A stretch of 64,000 nt of DNA from Stictocephala bisonia (Eukaryota > Arthropoda > Insecta > Hemiptera > Membracidae): assembly GCA_035578905.1 (NCBI GenBank), contig JAQJVL010000126.1, positions 952,987-1,016,986 on the forward strand, read 5' to 3'. Position numbers and translations under genes: made by a program. Below, piece after piece: positions 11,172-23,916 of this stretch. A model generated the notes under the pieces. That model was not told the DNA's origin and ran no database searches. It was given only the letters and a program-made list of their open reading frames with translations. The first letter of the stretch is position 1; each line of letters starts with the position of its first letter.

Positions 11172-11600
11172 TTGATTTATTTATTTATTTTATTTACATG
11201 CCTCAATACAGTAATACCAATTACATTGAAGCAGTTCTGAATAGTAGAAAGTTCATTTTGAGGTATTCTTTATGGTATTACCACCTCCACTTCAGTCCAA
11301 AGTACACACGAACAATAAGTAATAATATATAACAGTGCAGATAACTAATTAAAGGTTTATACAATACAATATATATTATTAATGACAAGCAGCATTATAA
11401 ATGTAAATCAACAATAACAAATAACAAGATAATATAATAGGAAGAACACTAAAAAAAATATATATATATATATGTAAGTATCCAACAATAACAACACTCT
11501 AGGGGTTTAAAATCCAGCTTTACACTTGGATTCCTCCCAACTTATTGAAAAAGATATCAATGTCAGACCCTTACTGACATGTTTGGGTTTGGTTTAGTAC
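11172..11600 (-). mobile_element. Possible LINE 3' UTR on the minus strand
   Basis: Read on the minus strand the segment ends in a tail of ataaataaataaatcaatcc type preceded by ggcatgtaaataaa. That is a common form of insect LINE 3' terminus. No coding remnant was recognised further 5' on the minus strand, and an AT microsatellite at 11459-11473 interrupts it. The call rests on the tail only. Confidence 0.35.
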
Positions 11601-12009
11601 AGTATATAACATGGTAAAACATCACATAATGGATCAATTACATGGTAGACCAGTTACACATGTTACATTTTCCACAAAAACACTAAACCTTAATGTTTAA
11701 ACACCAAAGTGCTTTATAAGTTAATATATTACAGACATAGTTCTAACAAATCAGCTGTAATTTGTTTCATTTGTTACTATTTTCGTCAAATTATAAGAGA
11801 ATTGCATAAAAATCAACTATATCACTTTAGGCTTTGAGGAATTGACTCAATTGTGTTTTTTAGCACTAAATGTATAAGTTATATTACCATAATGAAATAT
11901 TTACAACAATTCGTACAGTATTACTTTTTTAAACATTGAATTTAGTAATTAAGTTAGTATTTGAAAAATATTTGTTAATTATAATACATTAAAGTGTAAT
12001 AGTTCATTA

Positions 12010-12145
12010 GTAGCTTGGTGATGTAAAAGTGGCAGGCGAGAAAACTAACCCAGCTACAATAGAACTCATTGGAGAGTGCTGCTCCTAGTGGCAAAAGACA
12101 GAACTATTTAAAAGTTGAGCTATCACTAGAATATTTAGATTCGTT
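12010..12145 (+). repeat. Dispersed repeat family D, copy 3
   Basis: Core at 12065-12110: ctcattggagagtgctgctc, then ctagtggcaaaagacagaac, followed by ttgagctatcactagaatatt, which matches the ctatcag...gag tail of copy 1. The 5' part of the family is not recognisable here. Confidence 0.6.
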
Positions 12146-12831
12146 GTTTATTTATTATTATTTCATCATTCATTATTATTTGGTTTATTTAATATTATAA
12201 TATCATATATCATCATTGCTTTATTTATTAATATAAACATTGTGTTTTCTCAAGTATTAGGTATTTAATACAAATTAATAGACGTCATTTAGTATTTTAT
12301 TGCTTCCAATCACACATTTTGTATACTGTCTTAGGTATGTAATCAGTTACTGTTTCTATGTCATCATCATTATTATTCTATTGTCATTCACAGCTGATAG
12401 TTGTTATCTTGACTTGGTTTGAGGTTAAGTTTATTGAGCCTGTTAGTAAAATTCTGTCGTTTTCTTAAATAATACTGATTTCTTGTCATTTTAGTCATGC
12501 AGTAAAATGTTACATATTTATTGGATTACATTCTTATAGATGCAGCAAATAAAGTAATTAACCATTATTGTACAAGAAACGTCTTGTTTTATTAGCATTA
12601 ATTAATTATTGTTTGCAAAATTTAATACTTGAAAAAATTGCATGTATCTGTGTACACATAGAATAAATAAGTATATAAACGTACTCATTTGATGTATTTC
12701 AATAAAAGAACTATATACAATGAAAACTATACACCGCCAATCTCACATATATGGAAGCCTTCAATATAATAAAATAAATACTACACTTAATTACGGAGGA
12801 TTTCTAAATTGATTAATAATAGAAGGAGTAA
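12146..12831. other. AT-rich spacer, no gene seen
   Basis: Low-complexity ATTATT-rich sequence up to the LINE. No gene-like signal. Confidence 0.5.
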
Positions 12832-13827
12832 TTGATTAATAATTACTCCTTTTTTGATGTTCTATTTGAATGTTTGAACTGTATTATGCCAACCTCGGGC
12901 CAGACAATTGTAGCGGGAGATTTTAACGTAGATATGACTAAAGATGACTTTAAAAAACACAAATTTCTCAACTTAATGAACAGCTTTGGTTTAAACCCTT
13001 CCATTCACTCATTTACAAGAGAGTTTAAAGGGTCAAAGTCATTAATCGACAATATCTGCACTGATTTTCACCCAGATTGTTTCAAGTGCAGTGTTGTGAT
13101 ATCTGCTTTGTCGGATCACCATGCGCAAGTTCTCAGGGTCAAATCTGCGCACCTGGTCGACGAGGTATCCCCCCGGTACACGGTCAAACGTATGATAAAC
13201 AACAGTAGTACTCAAGGTTTCATCCAGCTTCTTAGGTCTGAATCCTGGGAGGGGGTATTTTCGTCCAGGGATACTGATATATCGGCAGCAAACTTTATTA
13301 AAACCCTGAATTTTCATTTTGATTTGGCTTTTCCTCTGAAAAAGATTAAACTTAAATCATTAAAAAGTAGAAAAAGGATCAAATTCAGTTCGAAGCTCAT
13401 ATCCTTGCTTGAAGATGTTAAACGCCTGTATTACAACAGCAAGGATTTAGAATGGTCCAGCAGTTTAAGAACTGAATATCGAAGGTTGAAGTTGTTGTCC
13501 AGAGATCTTATCAGGAAGGAAAAGGCTGCTCTAGTATCTAGAAAATTAAGTTCATCAAGCAACATATCTAAAGCTGCATGGGAGGTAGCAAACGAAATAA
13601 CAGCACGGTCTCATAAACCTCACTTTCAGAACTATCACGTCCGGGATGGCAACAAATTAAGAGTGTCTGACCCTCAAGTAGTGGCCAATATGTTTAACTC
13701 GTTTTTCACTGGTGTTGCTGATCGTTATCGTTCAGGTTTTCCCTCTCCACTGTCATCTACAAGACCCAAATTGTCGTCTATCACCAACTCCTTCTTTCTG
13801 ACTCCTGTAAAGGGAGGAAGTTATTAA
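12832..13827 (+). pseudogene. LINE endonuclease C-terminal part and linker (truncated)
   Basis: About 331 open codons with no genuine start: the open frame begins inside the truncated element. GDFNVDM near residues 28-34 and SALSDHHAQV near residues 91-100 match the conserved Asp/Asn and SDH motifs of the APE-type endonuclease that nicks target DNA in LINE insertion. A basic linker (residues 160-270) leads toward the reverse transcriptase. The frame ends at 13827 through a frameshift near 13810, and the sequence continues in the frame of the next piece (EVINIITSLK). Antisense open frames here are shadows. Confidence 0.88.
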
Positions 13828-15376
13828 CATTATCACATCCCTTAAAGTCAAGACATCTTCAGGAATGGATGGTATGTCTTCTAAACTGTTGAGGGATAGT
13901 TACGAGGTCTTGGTTGACCCACTAGTCCACTTAATTAACTATTCATTCCTGAATGGACAGTTTCCCGAGGTGCTCAAATCATCAGTCGTTCTACCATTGC
14001 ATAAAAAGGGGTCTAAGGATGAGATCGATAATTTTAGGCCGATAACTCTAGTCTCGACGTTTTCTAAGGTCATAGAAAAAGCTGTTTACACCAGACTCAT
14101 GAGTTTTATGTTAGATCACGATGTGCTTTTTAAGCAGCAGTTTGGCTTCCTAAAAAATAAATCCACTCTTGACGCTATGTTTCACTTGACCAACCAAGTA
14201 GTTTGTGCTCTGGATAGGAAGTTGTTTGTCGCAAGTGCTTTTATTGACCTCACAAAGGCGTTCGACTTGGTCGATCATGAGCTTCTTTTGAGTAAGCTCC
14301 AACAGTTGGGAATCAGAAGCAATCCGCTGAAATGGTTCCGTTCATACCTGTGTGGACGGCGACAAGTAGTAAAAATTCCATTTGTCGACTCGTCTAATGC
14401 ACTTCAGTATTGTTTTTCAGACGACTTACTGACCATGACAGGCGTGCCACAAGGGTCAGTCCTCGGGCCATTACTTTTTTTGTTGTTCATAAATGACATC
14501 AGTCTTGGAGTCAACGATGCTGATATATGTATGTTCGCCGACGACACTACTTTAATAATGATAGGGCCCTGCAGTGAGTTGCTTGAGCAAGACATGTTTG
14601 TAAAAGCTAACTGCCTGATTGAATGGTTCGGTGGCAATCGTCTTCGAGTAAACCCCAGCAAGACAACATTATTGGAATATTCCATACGTAGCCATGACAG
14701 AGTAGGTTTTTCTTGTTTCCTGGACGAAGCCCAAGTACAATCGTCTGACAGTGTGAAATTCCTCGGAATTATAATCGATGAGAACCTTAACTTCCATAGC
14801 CACATCAAAAAGGTGTCACTATCCATCAGCTCTGGCATTTTTATCCTGCGAAGGCTTTCCCTTTTTACAGACATAAATCTTCTCCTGACTGTATATTACG
14901 GTATCATCTATCCTCACCTGATGTATGGTGTTCCAGTTTGGGGTGCTCAATCAACCAGAACCGAATACTTATTCAGGCTCCAAAAAAGAGCCATCAGGGC
15001 AATTTTTAGACTGAAAAAAACCGAATCTTGCAAACAAATTTTCAAACAGAAAGGCATTTTAACTTTCCCTTCCATCTATATTCTGGAAACCCTTTTATTT
15101 GTCAAAAAAAATCCACAACTTTTTACCACATCCACCCATTCGCATAAGTATAATCTCCGAAACAAACTAAATCTGGTAATCCCGAAACACAAAACTTCTT
15201 TTTCTGAAAGACACCTCTTACAGGCTGGAATACGTCTATTTAATAATTTACCAGACCACCTAAAACAAGAACAAAAATAGGTCAAGTTCAAACGAATTTT
15301 GAAAGATAAACTAGTAGAGACAGCTATATATAATGTGAATGAGTTTTTTTCTATCTTTAATGTACCGGTAAGGTAA
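13813..15376 (+). pseudogene. LINE reverse transcriptase (frameshifted, premature stop)
   Basis: The clean open stretch from the ATG at 13865 is 471 codons. Key motifs in that numbering: NFRPITLVSTFSKVIEK at 56-72, motif A FIDLTKAFD at 126-134 (catalytic Asp 128), motif B GVPQGSVLGPLL at 193-204, motif C FADD at 224-227 (catalytic Asp pair), FLGIIID at 299-305 and YGVPVWG at 354-360 in the thumb. All catalytic residues are present. It stops at a TAG at 15278-15280, but the same frame continues with a family-like tail (FKRILKDKLVETAIYNVNEF) to a TAA at 15374-15376, so the TAG is a premature stop. The enzyme would copy element RNA at a nicked chromosomal target. Confidence 0.9.
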
Positions 15377-15594
15377 ACATGTTCCTTAGTTTTAGTTAAA
15401 ATAAGTTATTTTGAGTTATTTTAGTATTGTAATGACAATTAGTATTGTATATAAGTGACAAATTCCCATGTACAATTTTGTATTCTTGGCATAATAAAGA
15501 AACTTGAACTTGAACCTAATAATAACAGTCCCTAACGCTGGACAGGAAAATAGACATGAAAAATCTAAAGAATAGAAAATGATTTGAAAAATTC

Positions 15595-15850
15595 TTGGTT
15601 CAAGATAGAGTGAAAACGGATACAATCAATAGAAAACGTCTTAAGTTTAAGATAATTCAGACATGAGAATAAGAGCCTTAAACTTTATGGCCACATAATG
15701 AGGCTTCATAATCATGGACTGACAAAAATAATAGTAAAATACGTAGCACCACTGTCAATGGAGGAGGATGGGTAGATAATGTTAAAAGATATATAAATTG
15801 GCCAAAACCAGCAAAGAAGAAATAGTTTTGGAATAACACTTTGAGAAATG
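15595..15850 (+). pseudogene. C-terminal remnant of an RTE-like reverse transcriptase
   Basis: Two frames give a decayed match to the C-terminal region of RTE-type LINE proteins. QDRVKTDTINRKRLKFK from 15601 is followed, one frame over from 15677, by LKLYGHIMRLHNHGLTKII. These correspond to the family pattern R-R-ET-R-L followed by L-W-GH--R. Several stops and a frameshift show it is old. It sits about 80 bp downstream of the LINE tail, so the LINE landed beside an older element. Family call from motif memory. Confidence 0.5.
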
Positions 15851-15984
15851 GTAGGATAAACAACACACAAACCTTCCGAGAGTCGGATAAAATGAAAAAC
15901 TGGTGGCCAAATAAGGACAAGAAGCTTTACTTAGTGTCTTCTACCTTGGGACGACTAACAATAATAATATTAAATAGCTGTGCC

Positions 15985-16035
15985 ATATGCACTAAAACAC
16001 ATTGGACAGTGCTGCTTCTCGCGGTGAATTTAGTA
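15985..16035 (+). repeat. Dispersed repeat family D, copy 4 (core only)
   Basis: cacattggacagtgctgctt then ctcgcggtgaattt matches the first 30 bases of the family core. Similarity fades after gcggtg. Confidence 0.5.
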
Positions 16036-17412
16036 ATCTTTTGAGAACCATACTGTTTGTAGGATAAATTTAATCTACGAAAACTACTTGATCGTGTTGT
16101 AATTGCGGAAAAAGTAATATCATCGTGGGAGCTACAACATTTCCTTTGAACAGTTTTACTAATCAAACATACGTCTATAAAGTTTGGCGTCTGGGGAGGG
16201 AGGGGAGTCTAATTTGTAGGAATAAATTATTTACAACAATTTATTTTCAGTCATAGACTGAAACATACTTTACTATTACTGGAACTATCTTTAAAGACAT
16301 ACCAACAAATAACAATTATTTGAACTTACCATTAAATTTTTAATAGTTTGCGCTGTACTTTAGAAGCTGTTAAAAACAAAACTTGACTTAACTTAATCGA
16401 AGCTAACCTAATACAATCTAATACAATTCTAACCCAACTCAACCTAACACCCACAAACTTCAACAGTGGTAGCTATTATTTTGGATGTTATTCGAAGTTT
16501 AACAATGTGTTAAGGACAACACAGACATTGCATGACCACATAGATGAGCCTGAGGCACATTGTTGGTAAATCGACAGTTGTTTTTGCTGACTTCTGTTAG
16601 TAAATGATTTCATGAATATTAGATTGGTCAGCAATTCAGCCATTCAAACCCAATGGTTGTCATGCAAGGATTCATTTTATTTCATGAACGAGTGATGGCA
16701 ACATTACATAATACTAATATAAATTATACACCAAATATAACACTTTCGTAGGCCTACTACATGGGCATTCACGGGGGTCTGGGTGACATATGAGTCCTAT
16801 TTACAATATTATGTAATGTAGCCATCTTCCTAAATTTATCATATAGAAATATAGTAAAGAATATTAACAAACACTACAGTTAGGAATGTATATCATACTA
16901 AAATAATAAAAATAAAACAGAATTTAAAAGATATTGTAAATAAAACATTTGATTATAAAGAAGACAAAAATATATTCTTCTGGAAGATAGTAAAATTTTA
17001 TATCGCACCGGATCTGGGTTGTATTAGGTTACATAATAGATTTTAACTTTTGCAGGCCTATAAAATTATATATTTATAAATATTACGCGGTTATTTACCA
17101 GTATTTTAGATACATAAAACTGTTTTCAAACGTTAATTAGCGATGAAGCAACTGATAAACTTTTAAAATATTATATTCTGTTCACGTGTTGCCATAGTTA
17201 GTAAAACCTGACATTGTTATCTTTGATTTTGTACCTCAAGATGCAAGCTAGAAGACGAAATTCCTTATTTTACGAAAAAACATTACTATTTTCAAAGTTT
17301 AGGTAGTAAAAAACTCCTTAATTTCACACAACTCTAGTTAAACACAGTATGTGACATTTGTCCTGTGTTCCTATTGGTGAACATGACCAACCCTACACCG
17401 GTCACTTATACT
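16036..17412. other. AT-rich spacer, no gene seen
   Basis: No coding signal. A stretch at 16383-16455 has several ctaacc/cctaa-like words but no regular period. A purine-rich g-run segment is at 16190-16207. Confidence 0.5.
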
Positions 17413-17777
17413 ATTTGTTGTAGGATGTTATATTTGTTGAAGGATGTTATATTTGTTGTAGGATGTTAAATTTGTTGTAGGATGTTATATTTGTTGTAGG
17501 ATGTTATATTTGTTGTAGGATGTTATATTTTTTGTAGGATGTTATATTTGTTGTAGGATGTTATATTTTTTTGTAGGATGTTATATTTGGTGTAGGATGT
17601 TATATTTGTTGTAGGATGTTATATTTGTTGTAGGATGTTATATTTGTTGTAGGATGTTATATTTGTTGTAGGATGTTATATTTGTTGTAGGATGTTATAT
17701 TTGTTGTAGGATGTTATATTTGTTGTAGGATGTTATATTTGTTGTAGGATGTTATATTTGTTGTAGGATGTTATATT
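17413..17777. repeat. 19-bp minisatellite array (array 6)
   Basis: About 19 units of tgttgtaggatgttatatt, highly uniform, with a few T-run length changes near 17530 and 17568. Confidence 0.97.
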
Positions 17778-19180
17778 GGGTTTTGTGGCGTTCCCTTGTT
17801 TATTATTTCTGACATAACGTAATTTAATCAAAATGAAACTGTTGATAAAACAAAAAAGTGATTTCATATTTTTGGTTAAAATAAAATGAAACCTAAACTT
17901 TGTAGATATTTTTGTATTTTGTACCTTTACTGCTATCAAATTATTATTCTTTTACTTTTTATATGTCTTTTATTTCGTTAAGTTTAATTTTGACCTTTTA
18001 ATTTATATAAGCTTCTGGTAAGGTAATGTATTCTTATTAGTTTTAGTTTCTATACTAAAATAAGAATACTGATACAAATAGTATATGTGAAAAACTTAGT
18101 ATTTATTACACTGAGGTAGTACTTAAACGTGTGTTGACATGTATGGTTTTTTTAAATTTTATGGAACACATTAAAAAGCATAACGTACGAATATATCTGT
18201 AATAATATTTTGTAATTACGATAAAAGTCTACTTATGTTCTACATAGAATAAATAAAGAACACTTTTGCATAGTGTTTTATTTCTATTTTAAGAGTATTT
18301 ATTTTCCATAAACATTTTTACAACACTATAATTAAGATACTTTTTTTACAATATAGGCTTTATAGTCAACTTAAACAAACATTACATTGACATTATACGC
18401 CCAATAACATTTCTCATATTCCTTTTTATTGAATAAACATTATACTCACATGTACCAATGACAATTGATATTAAATTGGCTTGTTTCATAATACCATTTG
18501 GGAAAAGTAACAAAAGCTACATCTACAGTTATTACACTGATTTCGATCCATAGTCAACCATATCTCTACAATATGCACGTAAGAAATAACTATAACGGCT
18601 ATTGCATTGCCTATTTAAAACAAGACTAACTTTGATTGAAATGCAATATTTAAAATTGCTGGAATCTATAAAGTTTACTTATATAATAAGTTATTATTAT
18701 ATTTTATGACCACGTGTTCTGATATAAACTCGTTGACTGCATCCAATTATAAATTATAAACAAAACTTAGGATAAACTGAAGAGTTTTCAATTAAACTCT
18801 TATTTTGCCAAGTTGAAATGATCACAAATCACTTTGGGAACAGGCCTGGAAACATTTCTGCTCTCTGAAAGAGAATCATTAATTTAAATTTAAGAGGATT
18901 ATTTGTCTTTAGAAAAACTAAAACGATTTTCTGGGTATAGAAACAAAGTTTTTATGATAAATGCATTTAACTTTTAATTGCAAAGTGATTGGATTGACGC
19001 AAGTCAATGTTTGTTTAACAAACTGAACTTCTTCTAAATGCATCACAACTGAAATAGATTTTCTAGAAATTATAATTTATTGATTTATATGTAAATAATA
19101 CGATATAATTTTTCTTATGATTGGTATAAAATAATAAAGTTGAACAGTTTTAAGAATGAGTTACAATATTCAGTTTAAAG
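17778..19180. other. AT-rich spacer, no gene seen
   Basis: A/T-rich sequence with no open frame longer than chance and no recognised repeat. Confidence 0.5.
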
Positions 19181-20983
19181 AGATTATGTATTGTACACAT
19201 ATCTTTCGACATTATGTATTGTACACATATCTCCCGACATTATGTATTGTACACATATCTTCCGAAATTATGTATTGTACACATATCTCCCTACATTATG
19301 TATTGTACACATATCTCCCTACATTATGTATTGTACACATATCTCCCGACATTATGTATTGTACACATATCTCCCGACATTATGTATTGTACACATATCT
19401 TCCGACATTATTTATTGTACACATATCTCCCTACATTATGTATTGTACACATATCTCCCGACATTATGTATTGTACACATATCTTCCGACATTATGCACT
19501 GTACACATATCTTCCGACATTATGTATTGTACACATATCTCCCGACATTATGTATTGTACACATATCTCCCGACATTATGTATTGTACACATATCTCCCG
19601 ACATTATGTATTGTACACATAAGTTATCTCCCGACATTATGTATTGTACACATATCTCCCGACATTATGTATTGTACACATATCTCCCGACATTATGTAT
19701 TGTACACATATCTCCCGACAATATGTATTGTACACATATCTCTCGACATTATGTATTGTACACATATCTCCCGACAATATGTATTGTACACATATCTCCC
19801 AACATTATGTATTGTACACATATCTCCCGACATTATGTATTGTACACATATCTCCCAACATTATGTATTGTACACATATCTCTCTACATTATGTATTGTA
19901 CACATATCTCTCGACATTATGTATTATACACATATCTCCCAATATTATGTATTGTACACATATCTCCCGACATTATGTATTGTACACATATCTCCCAACA
20001 TTATGTATTGTACACATATCTCCCGACATTATGTATTGTACACATATCTCCCGACATTATGTATTGTACACATATCTCCCGACATTATGTATTGTACACA
20101 TATCTTCCGACATTATTTATTGTACACATATCTCCCTACATTATGTATTGTACACATATCTCCCGACATTATGTATTGTACACATATCTTCCGACATTAT
20201 GCACTGTACACATATCTTCCGACATTATGTATTGTACACATATCTCCCGACATTATGTATTGTACACATATCTCCCGACATTATGTATTGTACACATATC
20301 TCCCGACATTATGTATTGTACACATAAGTTATCTCCCGACATTATGTATTGTACACATATCTCCCGACATTATGTATTGTACACATATCTCCCGACATTA
20401 TGTATTGTACACATATCTCCCGACAATATGTATTGTACACATATCTCTCGACATTATGTATTGTACACATATCTCCCGACAATATGTATTGTACACATAT
20501 CTCCCAACATTATGTATTGTACACATATCTCCCGACATTATGTATTGTACACATATCTCCCAACATTATGTATTGTACACATATCTCTCTACATTATGTA
20601 TTGTACACATATCTCTCGACATTATGTATTATACACATATCTCCCAATATTATGTATTGTACACATATCTCCCGACATTATGTATTGTACACATATCTCC
20701 CAACATTATGTATTGTACACATATCTCCCGACATTATGTATTGTACACATATCTCCCGACATTATGTATTGTACACATATCTCCCAACATTATGTATTGT
20801 ACACATATCTACCGACATTATGTATTGTACACATATCTCCCGACATTATGTATTGTACACATATCTCCCAACATTATGTATTGTACACATATCTACCGAC
20901 ATTATGTATTGTACACATATCTCCCAACATTATGTATTGTACACATATCTCCCGACATTATGTATATCTCCCGACGTTATGTA
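19181..20983. repeat. 28-bp minisatellite with 705-bp higher-order duplication (array 7)
   Basis: About 64 units of 28 bp built on cattatgtattgtacacat followed by atctcccga. A rare junction variant, cacataagttatctcccgac, occurs at about 19616 and again at about 20321, and the ordered series of variant units around it (ttccgac, ttattta, cactgta, caatatg, ctctctac, tattata, ccaatatt) repeats with the same 705-bp offset. The second half is thus a near-identical copy of the first. No unit contains a + strand stop, so open frames of up to 615 codons run through all three frames. They are repeat artefacts. Confidence 0.98.
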
Positions 20984-21187
20984 CTGAATGTCGGGCTCGT
21001 TAGGACTTAAGTTATATATATTTTTCATCATAGTAAGTCTGTTTCCCAATACTTAGTGTACGTAGGATGGGTGAGTGATAATCTTCTTATAAGTTTTCCT
21101 TGGCGAATAACTGTCTTTTTGAATAAAAAAGATGATTAATATCATATTGATATTGACATGATATTTAAATATATATTAAATAGATAG

Positions 21188-22633
21188 TATAAAACTATTA
21201 TAATAAATGATCCCTGTAGTTATTATAAAACTATTATATTAAATGATCCCTTTAGTTATTATAAAACTATTATATTAAATGCTCCCTGTAGTTATTTTAA
21301 AACTACTTTATTAAATGATCCCTGTAGTTATTATAAAACTATTATATTAAATGATCCCTGTAGTTATTATAAAACTATTATATTAAATGCTCCCTGTAGT
21401 TATTATAAAACTACTTTATTAAATGATCCCTGTAGTTATTATAAAACTATTATATTAAATGATCCCTGTAGTTATTATAAAACTATTATATTAAATGATC
21501 CCTGTAGTTATTATAAAAATATTATATTAAATGATCCCTGTAGTTATTATAAAACTATTATATTAAATGATCCCTGTAGTTATTATAAAACTATTATATT
21601 AAATGATCCCTTTAGTTATTATAAAACTATTATATTAAATGCTCCCTGTAGTTATTATAAAACTACTATATTAAATGATCCCTGTAGTTATTATAAAACT
21701 ATTATATTAAATGATCCCTGTAGTTATTATAAAACTATTATATTAAATTATCCCTGTAGTTATTACAAAACTATTATATTAAATGATCCCTGTAGTTATT
21801 ATAAAACTATTATATTAAATGATCCCTGTAGTTATTATAAAACTATTATATTAAATGATCCCTGTAGTTATTATAAAACTATTATATTAAATGATCCCTG
21901 TAGTTATTATAAAACTATTATATTAAATGATCCCTGTAGTTATTATAAAACTATTATATTAAGTGATCCCTGTAGTTATTATAAAACTATTATATTAAAT
22001 GATCCCTGTAGTTATTATAAAACTATTATATTAAATTATCCCTGTAGTTATTATAAAACTATTATATTAATTGATCCCTGTAGTTATTATAAAACTATTA
22101 TATTAAATGATCCCTTTAGTTATTATAAAACTATTATATTAAATGATCCCTGTAGTTATTATAAAACTATTATATTAAATGATCCCTTTAGTTATTATAA
22201 AACTATTATATTAAATGATCCCTGTAGTTATTATAAAACTATTATATTAAATGATCCCTTTAGTTATTATAAAACTATTATATTAAATGATCCCTTGTAG
22301 TTATTATAAAACTATTATATTAAATGATCCCTTTAGTTATTATAAAACTATTATATTAAATGATCCCTTTAGTTATTATAAAACTATTATATTAAATGAT
22401 CCCTGTAGTTATTATAAAACTATTATATTAAATGATCCCTTTAGTTATTATAAAACTATTATATTAAATGATCCCTTTAGTTATTATAAAACTATTATAT
22501 TAAATGATCCCTGTAGTTATTATAAAACTATTATATTAAATACCCTTATTATATATTAAATGATCCCTGTAGTTATTATAAAACTATTATATTAAATGAT
22601 ACCTGTAGTTATTATAAAACATACTTTATATTA
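21188..22633. repeat. 36-bp minisatellite array (array 8)
   Basis: About 40 units of 36 bp: taaatgatccctgtagttat followed by tataaaactattatat. Variants (tgctccctg, tttag, ttatccctg, actactttatt) recur in blocks. One partial unit lies at 22540-22558 (taccc...tatatattaaa). Separated from array 7 by only about 200 bp. Confidence 0.97.
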
Positions 22634-23880
22634 ATGTTGAAGTGAAAGTCTTAAAAATAGTATATTTGGACATTCTCTAATCTATACACGTTTTATACTA
22701 TTTCTATAACTGATATAAATATAAAGATGTCTATTGAGTACAGTTTTATTGTGAAACTAAATAGTATGTAGCCTACATAATAATGTACAAAATTCCCTCC
22801 CACAGCCGAGAGATGAAATAGTTCTATCAGAATTGTTTGTAGTAGATACTGATAAGTATTGTTATTTTTACAAATTAGCTTATGTGTTAATTTCATCATA
22901 AGTTCTTTTTTGAAATATAAATAATACCTATTGAAATGTTTAATTTGATTATTTGCTCCTGAAAAAGACGAACAGAAAAAATATTGTAAAATACATTACT
23001 TAAAAACTGTATTTTCACAAAGATATGTTTTATAAATGAATAGGTTTGGCCTATCAACTGAATCATTTTAAAACCGAACACTATTCTATTATTAATTTTT
23101 CATTATTTCCCATATACTACGAGAATCAGTATCGGTAATCATTTTAAGGATACTAGAAGGATAAAATGAAACACAAGTAACTAAGAATTTACTTTAATTA
23201 CAAACCTAACAATTTATAACATTAAACACAAACTTAAAACTAAAATAAATGTGGGCATCTAATGTAAATTGTACATAAGTTAGGAGCAGTTATCGAGGTA
23301 TTGGGAACAACATGTCAGCACTGTGTTAACATTACTACCAGGTTAGCGTGGTTTACATGAGTGCAGTTTACAATAGTAACTCGACGACATGAATGCATAA
23401 ACTGACAACATGAGAGAAAAATGTGAGTAGTAACAATAACACAAGGGACGATATGGAGTGACAAGACCTGACACGAGCGACATGAAACTTACAAGCTATT
23501 ACATGAATTATAAACTATCGTAAAACATGATAAATAACTATTACAGACTCAATATCTGACCTATTACTTACTGCTAAACTATGAAGGAGTGGATATGTCT
23601 ACATATTTGTACTGGCCGTTTCTGAGTTCTTCTTCATATCTGTAAGAATCTGAGAACAATGAGCATGGAAAGGATACTTGGGCATTAAAACAATGGGAAT
23701 TTATCGTATGAAATAATCATACATAAAACAAGTGATTTTTCCTGTAAGGCATAAATGGTTAACAAAACATTTTTTTACAGATCATAAACAAACATTTAAA
23801 AATACAATTTCAACCCCTAAAGTAACATAAACTTATTCTAAATCAATAGTGGTGTTTCAGTTATACAGATAATTTCATTG
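22634..23880. other. Spacer, no gene seen
   Basis: AT-rich, with a slightly more complex part at 23280-23480 holding several loosely spaced gacatgaa words. No supported feature. Confidence 0.45.
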
Positions 23881-23916
23881 AGATAGGAAGTAAAGGACGA
23901 ACGTGTGTAGAACCCT

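Larger units (their letters stand above)
12832..15515 (+). mobile_element. 5'-truncated LINE (jockey/CR1-like non-LTR retrotransposon)
   Basis: Contains the C-terminal half of an apurinic endonuclease domain, a complete reverse transcriptase domain and a 3' UTR ending in an aataaag signal-like stretch and the short repeat aacttgaacttgaacc at 15500-15515. The 5' part (ORF1 and the N-terminal endonuclease) is missing, as expected from incomplete target-primed reverse transcription. The 5' boundary falls in a palindrome at 12825-12849. The coding sequence is disrupted by one frameshift and one stop only, so the copy is fairly young. Both ORF pieces are annotated separately. Confidence 0.9.

Noticed and set aside
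13042..14874. Minus-strand open frames of 91 and 156 codons inside the LINE
   Set aside because: Antisense shadows of the endonuclease and reverse transcriptase frames.
16383..16455. Interstitial telomere-like (CCTAA) tract
   Set aside because: Only scattered ctaacc/cctaa words with no regular 5-bp period.
19156..21010. Open frames of up to 615 codons in array 7
   Set aside because: Stop-free 28-bp repeat read in all frames. The length is a by-product of the array.
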